Origin: Magicicada septendecula
Taxonomy: Eukaryota; Arthropoda; Insecta; Hemiptera; Cicadidae
DNA: 64,000 bases
Direction of reading: 5' to 3'
NCBI GenBank assembly: GCA_034769895.1
Contig: CM068372.1
Coordinates: 233,138,843 to 233,202,842, forward strand
Made by a program: the position numbers and the translations under genes. The first letter of the stretch is position 1. Each line of letters opens with the position of its first letter. This document shows, piece after piece, positions 34,995 to 46,833 of this stretch. A model generated the notes under the pieces. It ran no database searches, had not been told where the DNA came from, and saw nothing but the letters and a program-made list of their open reading frames with translations.

Positions 34995-36894
34995 ATACCA
35001 CCCCCCCCCCCCAATGAGAGGTCTTCTGCCGAAACAGAAAAACTCTCATTGCTAAACCCTAAGAGGACCAGTGAGGATATGGCGCCAACAACACCCTTTA
35101 ATCCTTATTACAATCATGGGTAACTTACCCCCCCTAGTCTGGTGACTGCGGCTGCACCTGCATGACTCTACTCGACTTCTCTGTTTGAGATCCCAACACC
35201 GAAAAATCAGACAGGCACCCGCCACAGTATCACCAAACTCTGTAAAATTCAATAAAAAATCGGTATGGAGAACCATACATGACTTCCAAGTTCTAAGATT
35301 TATATTTAAAATCATATTCGAAATGAAATATTTCCATAGAAACTACGTCTTTCTACTTATTGCTTCAGCATTAACCACAGTACTGTGGTCACTAACGTAT
35401 AACACCTCACGTTATTGCACTCGATTTTCACTGATGATGGCAGTCGATGTTTTAATTACCGAAAAGTCTGGTTTTGCAGAAAACATTGGACTACGGCTAA
35501 ACAGCCCGGGAAGCAATTTTAACAAAAAACTACTTCTTTGTTGCCGATAACGTAGTACACATATACAAAATTCTCCCCTCCACCTTCAACTATAAATTTT
35601 AATAATAGAAAATTACCCCCACCCCGTTCACCTAACCTCTTCATTTATAGATATTTCATCTACGTTTCTACAGTGGATTATTATGAGCTTCTTATCAGGA
35701 TACTTTATTTATAAAAATTAAGTACTTTACTCTTGTTAAATCATAAAATGTTTCAGGTAAACATTTCTCATAACCGATCTTCTCCAAAATCAATAAACCT
35801 TCAGTCCTCTACAATTCAGGGATGCATGCAAAAAAATATTTGATTCTGTTTGAATGTGCGGCAGTTATCGTTCGTCATGGAAACATTTATCTTGTTACAA
35901 CATAAAATGTTGCCGGTAAACTACCCCTTTCCCTTAACCGATCTTCACCAAAATCAACAAACTTTGAGCTCTCTACAGCTCAGGAAAGTGTGCAAAAAAT
36001 TAGTAGATTCTCTTTGAGAATTTAAGTTCAAAAAGGTATGCAAAAAAGTAGTTGATTCAGTTTGAATTTACGGCATTTATCATTCGTCATATAAAAAATT
36101 ATCCTTCTTAAAACATAAAATGTTGCTGGTAAACTATCCTATTCCCTTAACCGATCTTCACCAAAACCGAAACGTCTTGAGAAATCTACAATTCAGGGCT
36201 GTATGCAAAACATTATTTGATTCTGTTTGAATTTGCGGCTGTTATCGTTTGCCAAACAAAATTACCCTTGATAAAAAACGCTGCAGGTAAACTACCCCTT
36301 TCCCTTAACCGATCTTCTCCGAAAACAATAGATCTTGAGTACCCTACAATTCAGGGCTGTATGCAATAAATTATTTGATTCTGTTAGAATTTGCGGCTTT
36401 TATCCTTTCCCATAGAAAATACCCTTGTTAAAACATAATACGTAGCTGGTAAACTACCCCTATCCCTTAACCGATCTTCACCAAAAAAACAACAGGTCTT
36501 GAGAACTCTACAATTAAGGGCTGTATGCAAAAAAGTAGTAGATTCTGTTTAAAATTACGGCTGTTATCGTTTGACATAGAAAAATAATCTACAGACAGAT
36601 AGACAGACAAACACACAGACACTTTTCGAAAAATGATTTTTTTTCATGTTTTGAGTGTAGTACAATCAGAATCTGCAATAATCTCGTAAACGACTTAAAA
36701 TCAAAATACCCCACACATAAAATCGCTATCCCAATGTAAATGTAAACACAATAACATTACCAAAACATAACCTTATTCAACGTAAATATACGATAATTTC
36801 ACAACTTACGCCGTTACACAAATCCTATTTTCTGTGCCTCAAAACAGGTCTAATTCATATACTATTTATACGAATATCCTGGCAGGGTCGCCAT
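34995..36894 (-). repeat. Array internal segment I3
   Basis: About 1.9 kb. It holds the polypurine side, the 370-bp block (35,185-35,550), about five 160-bp repeats (35,740-36,580), a CAGA tract (36,590-36,625), the leader and the primer-binding site. It is the same plan as I5, with one repeat junction rearranged near 36,017. Confidence 0.85.
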
Positions 36895-36994
36895 TGTAAC
36901 GGTATTTATCTTTTACCATTATATAAATAATACAATAATAATCATGAAATTCACTGCTGCCAGAATATTACTTACCGTCATAATCCCGTTAAAC
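36895..36994 (-). repeat. Array LTR L4 (partial, 100 bp)
   Basis: It starts as the full LTRs do and stops at CCCGTTAAAC. The sequence then continues within the 370-bp block region (AATTTTAACAAAAAAC, as at 35,515). This is an internal junction rather than an LTR end. Confidence 0.88.
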
Positions 36995-37100
36995 AATTTT
37001 AACAAAAAACTACTTCTTTGTTGCCGATAACGTAGTACACATATACAAAATTCTCCCCTCCACCTTCAACTATAAATTTTAATAATAGAAAATTACCCCC
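36995..37100 (-). repeat. Array internal segment I4, left piece
   Basis: End of a 370-bp block and the following TACCCCC, matching 35,515-35,619. Element W begins at 37,101; the rest of I4 continues after W at 44,306. Confidence 0.85.
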
Positions 37101-38696
37101 TGTGACGATTTAAATTGTACCAATAATCAAGAAAATAAAAATTTTTAAAAATTAAGGTTGCGAGCTCTTAAGCCATTTAAATCTCACTGTATTAATATAA
37201 AATACCTGTATGTACTCAGTATGAGAGGAAGCAGTAATTAATTAGTTATAAGATACTCTAATAAAAAGATACATTGTAAAGAGTTATTAATATCGTATTT
37301 AACCCTTTGCTTGTAAGCAGGCGCTGTCCTGTTGATTCCAGACTCGACATGCTTTCCGAGTCTTGTGTGACTTAGAATAAGATAAAAAGATTAATGTTAA
37401 TAATAAAAAAAAATATGAAGACATAAATAGTCGCTAAAACAACTCATTTAAATTATGTATATTTGTTTAGGGATAGTTTGTATAAATAAAAATGTTAACT
37501 TAAATATAGTTAGGAACTATATTCTCGCGCGGAAATTGTCCCACTAACTTTTGCCCAGTACCAGGCGAAGGGAGCGGAATTTCTCTCTCTTGCAATGGTG
37601 ACTTCGTACCGTACAGACGTAGGAGCTGTGCGCTTAAAATATGTTAACGATATTTTGTCTCACCTTAAGAAGGTGTACCAGATGTAGTTGTTTAAAGCAT
37701 CTGGATGTGTTAATTAATATAGTCATGTAAATAGACAAGAAATTTTAAGTAAAAAAATCAAAAAAAAAAAAGGAGTGTAACACAAGATGACTTAGTGCTT
37801 CAACAAATAACAACAATTCCAAAGTCATACCCGGAGATGTGAAGTATCAGAAGCCACAAACTCTACTGCACGTGACAGAATATGCAGATCAGGACATCCG
37901 AGAATCTACAAGATCATCGTAGATATCTACACGACATATTGTTCAACCTGCGAACTTTTGGAGCCCTTTACAGAGGAAGGCCAGACCGAGATGACGACGT
38001 AGCTGTTCCTGTTTCCCAAGGCGGATACCCCAGGACGAGTCTTCTGCATACCTCTGCATACCAATTAAAAGGTGACTCGATAGCCTGTCTATCGAGGGTT
38101 ACTAATATTTGTTACACAACACATCTTGAAAGAGACTTTTCAGAAACTATTAACTTTGTAAAGACTTATAAACTAAATCTAAGAATTTCATGTAACTATT
38201 CTAACTTCATACGTTGTAACAGTTTATATGCTAATGTAGAGTAATATAATCCAAGCAATAATACCATTCTTCCAATGGTTGAATAAAAGAAAGTCTTGCA
38301 AGCTAATATCATGAAATGAGTATAATTAAAAGTCTTAATTACAGAAATACAGAAAGTTGACCCGGATCCGAGGTATAGCTATATAAAATCAAGTTTGATC
38401 TCAAAGTTTAAAGAAACCTTTCAAATAACTTAATACTTGAATTAGTAATGTCATGGGATCTGTCAGTATATTTTCTTTTAAATGTTAAATAAAAGAGAAG
38501 TCTTCTTGTTACACACATATGAGGAGTGCTTAAATCAATTGTATACCTTGCCATTGTTTCCTTACACAGCTAGTAAGTAATTTGTTATATTAATTATTTG
38601 TGATCAATTCTGGTACAACGTAGGCAGCCCATCTAATTAACGGAGTTTAATTACGAGGGGTTCCCTGGATTTGTAACGCGTAAAAAAGACGTTACA
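37101..38696 (+). repeat. Element W 5' LTR
   Basis: TGTGACGATTTAAATTG...GACGTTACA, 1,596 bp, nearly identical to 42,710-44,305. It contains a 120-codon open frame (37,882-38,244) that is also intact in the other LTR but has no recognisable domain. Confidence 0.95.
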
Positions 38697-39805
38697 GAAA
38701 TGCGCAACTCTGCTGATTTATGTAAAGGGTTGTTAAGCATCGTGACGCAAACAGAAATGCGCCACTCTGCTTTCTTGTAAAAAATTAAAAGGGTAATTGT
38801 TTACAGAGTGTCACAAAAGTGACATTTCAAAAAATAAAGGAAACAAAGGAAAGAGTTTTAAGTGTGTATATAGTGTCACAAACAAAATTGCATTCACTAT
38901 GCGTGGATAAATTGTAAGATCAATAACTAAATATATAATATTGATATATGCACTCAGAAAGTTACTTTAATAAATTTAATGTTCAAAACATATTTAATAC
39001 ACTATTAAATAACGTAATATGTATTAAGTTACGTAGATGGTAGTAAGTATAAGTAAAATATCCTTAGCGTCATACAATGCATGTAGCTTTTGCATTCTAT
39101 AGGCCAGTAACAACCTGCATAATTCGATATAATTACTTCCATACATGAATTGTGACCAAGCATAACAATTTTGGTCAACCGAACAATCTGTAACAGGTTT
39201 GTTTACGACAATCTATAACCTGTTGTTTCCTGAATCATTCTGCACAGTGTATGTCCAACTATCTAGCTTACATACACTAGAAAGAGTTATAAAAAAAATT
39301 TGATTAAAAATAACTTTGTTAATAATAATAAAGTAATTAAGTAGAAGTTCGTGATTTAAAACTTGTGAACAAAATAAGTAATTATTTAATTGAGAAAAGT
39401 TTATGAATGAACGAAGCCAAAGTGTTGTCTAAGCGGAATAATAATAAATGTGTTGCATAAGATTGCGCTCCCCTTTTCTCGTGTTTATACCGGTCGTTGG
39501 TGTTATTCACTCGCATTGTGTAGACAATAATATGTAAAAGCAAACACCCCATTTGTCACATACGCTCACCCTCCTTTGTTAACTAAATATGTAGGCCACC
39601 CTCTGACCTACATTCCAGAAAACAGCTGATCGGCTATTTAACATTGAAAAATATGTGTGTGTGATTTCTGTCTCTCCCTTAGAAGAGAAATTGTTCTTTT
39701 CTAATTTGTGTAAATTGATTACTTATGAATTTATTATATGTATATGTAATATATGTGTAATATACTAGTATTAATTGTAAGTACGTGCTAATGTGTTAGA
39801 ACAAA
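38697..39805 (+). other. Element W leader
   Basis: 1.1 kb of AT-rich leader. The bases after the LTR (GAAATGCGCAACTCTGCTG) recur with small changes near 38,752 (GAAATGCGCCACTCTGC). No standard TGG primer-binding site is obvious, so the primer is unknown. Confidence 0.6.
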
Positions 39806-41295
39806 ATGGCCCAATTTAACCCGGATTTGTTATTAAAAGACGAGCTGTCTTACGAAGCCGTTTTGCGTGGACTACCCCATGCTGATGTAACAGTCGCGGA
39901 ATTACGAAGTTCAATTCGCGAATGTGGATTTGATGCGCCCGTGCAATTAAACAATCTAAGCCAACTCGATTATGAAAGCGAGAAAGAAATTTGTAATGCC
40001 AAGTATAGTGAACTATACTTATTGTCTCAAACACTCCAAGACGAGAAATCTCCGGCAAAAATTTTGCGAACTACCCAGAGAATAGAGCATTTAACCAGGC
40101 GAATAAAAAATTTGTCGAGCTGGCCGAATCTCACAGAAATACCCGTTGATGTACAAAAGCTAGCAGACGAAGCTCTACGCCGCTTACCTTCAATTATCAA
40201 CGATTTAAGACGAAAATCCGACTCATTCAGGATGGACGAAATAGAGAAATCATTAATGAAATTACACATCTCCCCAGTACAATCCCCCACCACTGGTTTA
40301 CCTCCGCCTAACTCGGATCGGAACTCACCTATCGTATCGCAAGTGCAAGCGAACCCAGAACAAAATACTGATACAGATGTAAATGTCCCTCCTCCCGAGC
40401 ATTTTCAGTTTCGTCCCGGAAATAATGAATTGACCAACACCCCCAATGAATCTAATCACCCTCATCGAAGAATTACCCCTATGAACTATAACGCAGATCT
40501 ATACGGAAAAATGACTCACCCTGTGGAGAAGATTTTAACCGAAATCCCTTATACAGATGGTTTAAATGTTTCCAAGTTACTAACATTTATTAGTTATCTT
40601 CTTCAGATAAAGGATCTACAGCAGCTGAATGACTGGCAAATTTTACAAGTTCTGTTACCAAAGTGTAAACCCCCGTTAAAAAATCGTGTGCTAGAAGCCC
40701 TAACCTCTACTTTCCCAGTAGAAGAGCTACATAGCTCTTTAATAAAATACTTTATTCCCACCGGCATCTATGAGGAAATAAAAAGGAAGACAGTACTCCG
40801 AGTACAAGGACATCAGGAGAGATTATCTCACTACATCTCCGATTTAGGGAGTCCTCTCGACTACTACGTGTAAGCTGGAATGAAACACAACTGGTGGACG
40901 CCATTTTAATAGGAGTGTCACCTGAAGAAAGATCTCGACTATCATTGATGAATAGACCCAATACAATTGCTGATCTAGAACAGTGCAGTATCCATTCTTC
41001 AAATGTATGGTACTCAGATCAAAATAGAGAAGCAATGAAAACCTCTGGAACTAATAGACATCAATTGCGAGCACTACTGCCTGATGTAACAACCTCGTAT
41101 GAAAGACAAGTTTCTAGTAGACCTCACCATGTGCGCAAAGCTGGTAAGTTAACTGTAAACCCAGATAAAGCGGAAACCAAGTACCCACCTCGCAGAAAAC
41201 CCACCTGTTATAATTGTGGCAAATATGGGCACATAAGAAGAGAGTGCAAAAGTAAGCCATTGGAACGGAATAACCCCAATTCAAAAAACATGTAA
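39806..41295 (+). pseudogene. gag: Element W Gag with CCHC zinc knuckle
   Basis: Gag region of roughly 490 codons. The N-terminus MAQFNPDLLLKDELSYEAVL parallels that of element Z's Gag. Further on come a Pro/Asn-rich linker and a capsid-like segment. That segment contains ILTEIPYTDGLNVSKLLTFI and VLRVQGHQERLSHYI, comparable with Z's LPVVDGLEADKLLPFF and FYKVQARGERLAQYV. Near the end is the knuckle CYNCGKYGHIRREC. It would form the RNA-packaging particle. It has about one apparent break. Because the LTRs are so alike, an assembly error is a real alternative to decay. Confidence 0.88.
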
Positions 41296-41339
41296 GGCAG
41301 GGAGACCCGAAAACCTGTGTCTTCCGCAGCTACTCAAAA

Positions 41340-41654
41340 TTGGGTAAACTAAAAGAAACCAGTAATAATAATAAGAATGAATTATTCTGTAACCAAGTGA
41401 AAAACAAAAAAGGTGCGAAAGATATCGACCCCTATGTGCGAGAATTTCGTGAAAAGTGTAATGCGATTAATAGATGTAAATGGAAAAAAAATCTACTACC
41501 ATTAATACGAGTCGACTTAGGCGTTACATCCCCCATCGCCTTAATTGATTCGGGATCTAGTAGAACTTTAATCAGCCAAGAATTAGCGGACATGTTAACT
41601 AAACATCATCTAGTAAAACGGAACCAACCTATGAATATAAAGTGTGCTAAATAA
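41340..41654 (+). pseudogene. Element W protease-like segment
   Basis: Contains LIDSGSSRTLISQELADML, an aspartic-protease active-site motif (D-S-G). It compares well with ALVDSGSARSIISSRVHADL in element Z's Pol. The pol-like reading ends soon after, in the 117-bp duplication, and no reverse transcriptase follows. The segment is probably the stub of a lost pol gene. Proteases of this family process Gag and Pol in the particle. Confidence 0.75.
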
Positions 41655-41816
41655 ATATGGTGATTAAATAGACGATAGTTCTAGGAGCGTTTCTTAAATT
41701 TAGCGGACATGTTAACTAAACATCATCTAGTAAAACGGAACCAACCTGTGAATATAAAGTGTGCTAAATAAATATGGTGATTAAATAGACGATAGTTCTA
41801 GGAGCGTTTCTTAAAT
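41583..41816 (+). repeat. 117-bp tandem duplication in element W
   Basis: TTAGCGGACATGTTAACTAA recurs at 41,583 and 41,700, with nearly identical sequence for 117 bp in between. Confidence 0.9.
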
Positions 41817-42709
41817 CCCCAAAGTAGTTTAATAAATAATAAATAATAAAGTGAATAATAATAATTGATTTAAATACTAGAGCTAAACAAATCCTAAGTT
41901 ATACTAAAATTGTGTGAAGTGTAAAAACAAAAGAATAATAATAATAATTAAAGTTACGTTGCATAGTGTAGACATCTCAGTGGTGGCCAGTTAGAGAAAA
42001 TAAAAGCGTGTTCAGTATTGTAGGAATTGTACTAAGCAACCCCGAACGCACCCTTCCAATGGTGATAAACCGGTGCTAGCCTGAACAATGGAAAACCACC
42101 CCTAGTGAGTATGACAATGCATAATGTAAAGTGTCTCCCCTCCCGCATAGTTTGTTTAAGTATTGTGAAAAGAGATAAAAGAGAATCATATTCGTGAGAT
42201 TCCGCTTCTCTCAAACCAGTGATCTAAAGTGGAGTATGGGATCCTCTTTAGATCACATTAGAAATAAGTTTATGAGATATAATCAAGTAGTGATTATAAA
42301 TGTAACGTAACAGGTCACAACGGCGCCGACTGAAAGGGTAATGATAGGGCAGAAATGTGCCAAAGATCATTAATAATTGCTGAAAGCTAACTTCCGTAGT
42401 TAGAGTAAGCTGGTGTCAGTCGGGCCGGGATGTTGTGAGTTACGGATAAGTAGGGATCATTCCAATCTAAGGTTTGGAAATTAGTATTAAGATTAAAATG
42501 TAAGTTAGTACTTAAGAAGTAAGAAAAAGGGAATTTCACGAAGGCGATCATTTAAATGAACAATGTCATTTAAAGAGAATTAGAAAAAACAAACTGTGCA
42601 CTAATAATAAATAACTTCACACACTGACACTAATCGTACCCCCAAGCCCCAATTGTGAGTTAGACTCAAAAAACCAAAAACCATAGCGTGCAATTTAAGC
42701 GGTGGAGTC
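41817..42709 (+). other. Element W 3' non-coding region
   Basis: No gene is seen. It ends AAGCGGTGGAGTC before the LTR's TGTGACG, a plausible short polypurine tract. Confidence 0.6.
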
Positions 42710-44305
42710 TGTGACGATTTAAATTGTACCAATAATCAAGAAAATAAAAATTTTTTAAAATTAAGGTTGCGAGCTCTTAAGCCATTTAAGTCTCACTGTA
42801 TTAATATAAAATACCTGTATGTACTCAGTATGAGAGGAAGCAGTAATTAATTAGTTATAAGATACTCTAATAAAAAGATAAATTGTAAAAAGTTATTAAT
42901 ATCGTATTTAACCCTTTGCTTGTAAGCAGGCGCTGTCCTGTTGATTCCAGACTCGACATGCTTTCCGAGTCTTGTGTGACTTAGAATAAGATAAAAAGAT
43001 TAATGTTAATAATAAAAAAAATATGAAGACATAAATAGTCGCTAAAACAACTGATTTAAATTATGTATATTTGTTTAGGGATAGTTTGTATAAATAAAAA
43101 TGTTAACTTAAATATAGTTAGGAACTATATTCTCGCGCGGAAATTGTCCCACTAACTTTTGCCCAGTACCAGGCGAAGGGAGCGGAATTTCTCTCTCTTG
43201 CAATGGTGACTTCGTACCGTACAGACGTAGGAGCTGTGCGCTTAAAATATGTTAACGATATTTTGTCTCACCTTAAGAAGGTGTACCAGATGTAGTTGTT
43301 TAAAGCATCTGGATGTGTTAATTAATATAGTCATGTAAATAGACAAGAAATTTTAAGTAAAAAAATCAAAAAAAAAAAAAGGAGTGTAACACAAGATGAC
43401 TTAGTGCTTCAACAAATAACAACAATTCCAAAGTCATACCCGGAGATGTGAAGTATCAGAAGCCACAAACTCTACTGCACGTGACAGAATATGCAGATCA
43501 GGACATCCGAGAATCTACAAGATCATCGTAGATATCTACACGACATATTGTTCAACCTGCGAACTTTTGGAGCCCTTTACAGAGGAAGGCCAGACCGAGA
43601 TGACGACGTAGCTGTTCCTGTTTCCCAAGGCGGATACCCCAGGACGAGTCTTCTGCATACCTCTGCATACCAATTAAAAGGTGACTCGATAGCCTGTCTA
43701 TCGAGGGTTACTAATATTTGTTACACAACACATCTTGAAAGAGACTTTTCAGAAACTATTAACTTTGTAAAGACTTATAAACTAAATCTAAGAATTTCAT
43801 GTAACTATTCTAACTTCATACGTTGTAACAGTTTATATGCTAATGTAGAGTAATATAATCCAAGCAATAATACCATTCTTCCAATGGTTGAATAAAAGAA
43901 AGTCTTGCAAGCTAATATCATGAAATGAGTATAATTAAAAGTCTTAATTACAGAAATACAGAAAGTTGACCTGGATCCGAGGTATAGCTATATAAAATCA
44001 AGTTTGATCTCAAAGTTTAAAGAAACCTTTCAAATAACTTAATAATTGAATTAGTAATGTCATGGGATCTGTCAGTATATTTTCTTTTAAATGTTAAATA
44101 AAAGAGAAGTCTTCTTGTTACACACATATGAGGAGTGCTTAAATCAATTGTATACCTTGCCATTGTTTCCTTACACAGCTAGTAAGTAATTTGTTATATT
44201 AATTATTTGTGATCAATTCTGGTACAACGTAGGCAGCCCATCTAATTAACGGAGTTTAATTACGAGGGGTTCCCTGGATTTGTAACGCTTAAAAAAGACG
44301 TTACA
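42710..44305 (+). repeat. Element W 3' LTR
   Basis: 1,596-bp near-identical copy of 37,101-38,696, followed by the CCCC duplication. Confidence 0.95.
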
Positions 44306-45703
44306 CCCCACCCCGTTCACCTAACCTCTTCATTTATAGATATTTCATCTACGTTTCTACAGTGGATTATTATGAGCTTCTTATCAGGATACTTTATTTA
44401 TAAAAATTAAGTACTTTACTCTTGTTAAATCATAAAATGTTTCAGGTAAACATTTCTCATAACCGATCTTCTCCAAAATCAATAAACCTTCAGTCCTCTA
44501 CAATTCAGGGATGCATGCAAAAAAATATTTGATTCTGTTTGAATGTGCGGCAGTTATCGTTCGTCATGGAAACATTTCTCTTGTTACAACATAAAATGTT
44601 GCCGGTAAACTACCCCTTTCCCTTAACCGATCTTCACCAAAATCAACAGACCTTGACCTCTCTACAACTCAGGAAATTGTGCAAAAAATTATTAGATTCT
44701 CTTTGAATTTTCGGCAGTTATCGTTCGTCATATAAAAAATTACCCTTTTTAAAACATAAAACGTTGCTGATAAACTACCCCTTTCCCTTAACCGATCTTC
44801 ACCAAAATCAACAGACCTTGAGTTCTCTTAAGTTCAAAAAGGTATGCAAAAAAGTAGTTGATTCAGTTTGAATTTACGGCATTTATCATTTGTCATATAA
44901 AAAATTATCCTTCTTAAAACATAAAATGTTGCTGGTAAACTATCCTATTCCCTTAACCGATCTTCACCAAAACCGAAACGTCTTGAGAAATCTACAATTC
45001 AGGGCTGTATGCAAAACATTATTTGATTCTGTTTGAATTTGCGGCTGTTATCGTTTGCCAAAACAAAATTACCCTTGATAAAAAAACGCTGCAGGTAAAC
45101 TACCCCTTTCCCTTAACCGATCTTCTCCGAAAACAATAGATCTTGAGTAGCCTACAATTCAGGGCTGTATGCAATAAATTATTTGATTCTGTTTGAATTT
45201 GCGGCTTTTATCCTTTCCCATAGAAAATACCTTTGTTAAAACATAAAACGTAGCTGGTAAACTACCCCTATCCCTTAACCGATCTTCACCAAAAAAACAA
45301 CAGGTCTTGAGAACTCTACAATTCAGGGCTGTATGCAAAAGAGTAGTAGATTCTGTTTAAAATTACGGCTGTTATCGTTTGACATAGAAAAAAAAATCTA
45401 CAGACAGATAGACAGACAAACACACAGACACTTTTCGAAAAATGATTTTTTTTCATGTTTTGAGTGTAGTAAAATCAGAATCTGCAATAATCTCGTACAC
45501 GACTTAAAATCAAAATACCCCACACATAAAATCGCTATCCCAATGTAAATGTAAACACAATAACATTACCAAAACATAACCTTATTCAACGTAAATATAC
45601 GATAATTTCACAACTTACGCCGTTACACAAATCCTATTTTCTGTGCCTCAAAACAGGTCTAATTCATATACTATTTATACGAATATCCTGGCAGGGTCGC
45701 CAT
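44306..45703 (-). repeat. Array internal segment I4, right piece
   Basis: Continuation after element W. It holds six 160-bp repeats (44,430-45,390), a CAGA tract (45,405-45,435), the leader and the primer-binding site beside L5. Confidence 0.85.
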
Positions 45704-46833
45704 TGTAACGGTATTTATCTTTTACCATTATATAAATAATACAATAATAATCATGAAACTCACTGCTGCCAGAATATTACTTACCGTCATAATCCCGTTA
45801 AACTTACCTTATAAAACTGCCCAGGTCGCCACGATATTTTATGGTTTAATATCGAAACCTTTACACTCTTTCCCTTATAAAAAATTAAATATTCCCGCGA
45901 TCTGACCACCTTTAAACTCAGAAAATTCCACAGAACGTTAGACGAGGTTTTTAGCACAGAATAGAAAATGGTTATGGCTTAATAACTTACCACTAACACA
46001 TGTTTAAGTAAAATCGAATATAATTTTATTAATTCAATAAATTGTAGTCTCTGCCTTGTTCTTTATTTTTAATGTTACTTTTCTAATTAACCTCTATTTT
46101 ATAAAAATGTTCCTATGCTAATTTATACTTACAACCAGTACTCTCGTTAACTTTTCTCTTTCTCTTTCTCCCCATTTTACTTCACACACACACTCTCATT
46201 ATGTTTACACTTTTTATTTACCATCTTTTATCGAGCTCTTTTAACACGTATTATTCACTGATACACTTCTGGCCAACATAAAGATCGTTTACATTAACTA
46301 CGTCATGGTACCGGGCGATGCGAAGTTCCCGGTGTTGCACATTATATTGTTTAACTGCTTTTTACGTATTAGTTAGATTGCACTGACATTATTCTTCTCT
46401 CATATTTACGCCAGATTCGGTAGACCTCGGCTACTCAATTCACTTTGGTCTACCGAAATTTCCGAGACCACTGTATTTGCGACTGTACCGTGTGATGAGT
46501 TGTAGAGAACTGCCCTGCTCTGCGATGACTGACTGTGTGTGTGCGTTGGTTCCCTAACCGCCCAGGTGTTAGGCGTCGCCGTCAACGTGTATTCTGTATT
46601 GCTTTGTTTCCATCACACGTTCGGCGCTGAAATGAATGTACGTGGCGTTTTTTGAGAGAACGTCGGCCGAGGTGTGCGCTCTTGTGTGTGAAATCGCACC
46701 CTAGTTGCTAACTTCACATTCCTGTGCCGGGCCGCGACAGTCTCGACGCTATAGTCCGTTCACCAAATATACTTGGGCGAAATAAAATTGATAAGATTTA
46801 ATTTACAAATCCCCATAGGTTTGTACCGTTACA
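45704..46833 (-). repeat. Array LTR L5 (full length)
   Basis: 1,130 bp, nearly identical to L3 and L6, with the primer-binding site on its left and the polypurine complement on its right. Confidence 0.92.

Larger units (their letters stand above)
37101..44305 (+). mobile_element. Element W: young Gypsy-type LTR element with gag and protease only
   Basis: 7.2-kb plus-strand element. 5' LTR 37,101-38,696, leader to 39,805, gag region 39,806-41,295, protease-like piece 41,340-41,654, non-coding to 42,709, 3' LTR 42,710-44,305. CCCC is present on both sides, whereas other array copies have a single TACCCCCACCCC there, giving a 4-bp target duplication. The two 1,596-bp LTRs differ at roughly ten positions by eye, so it is recent. 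No reverse transcriptase, RNase H or integrase is recognised, so this copy looks non-autonomous; the gag region has about one break. Confidence 0.92.

Noticed and set aside
45704-46833. TGTAACGGTA...TACCGTTACA ends read as terminal inverted repeats of a DNA transposon
   Set aside because: The ends sit beside a polypurine tract on one side and a primer-binding-site word on the other, and the unit recurs as a direct repeat around internal segments. LTRs explain this better.
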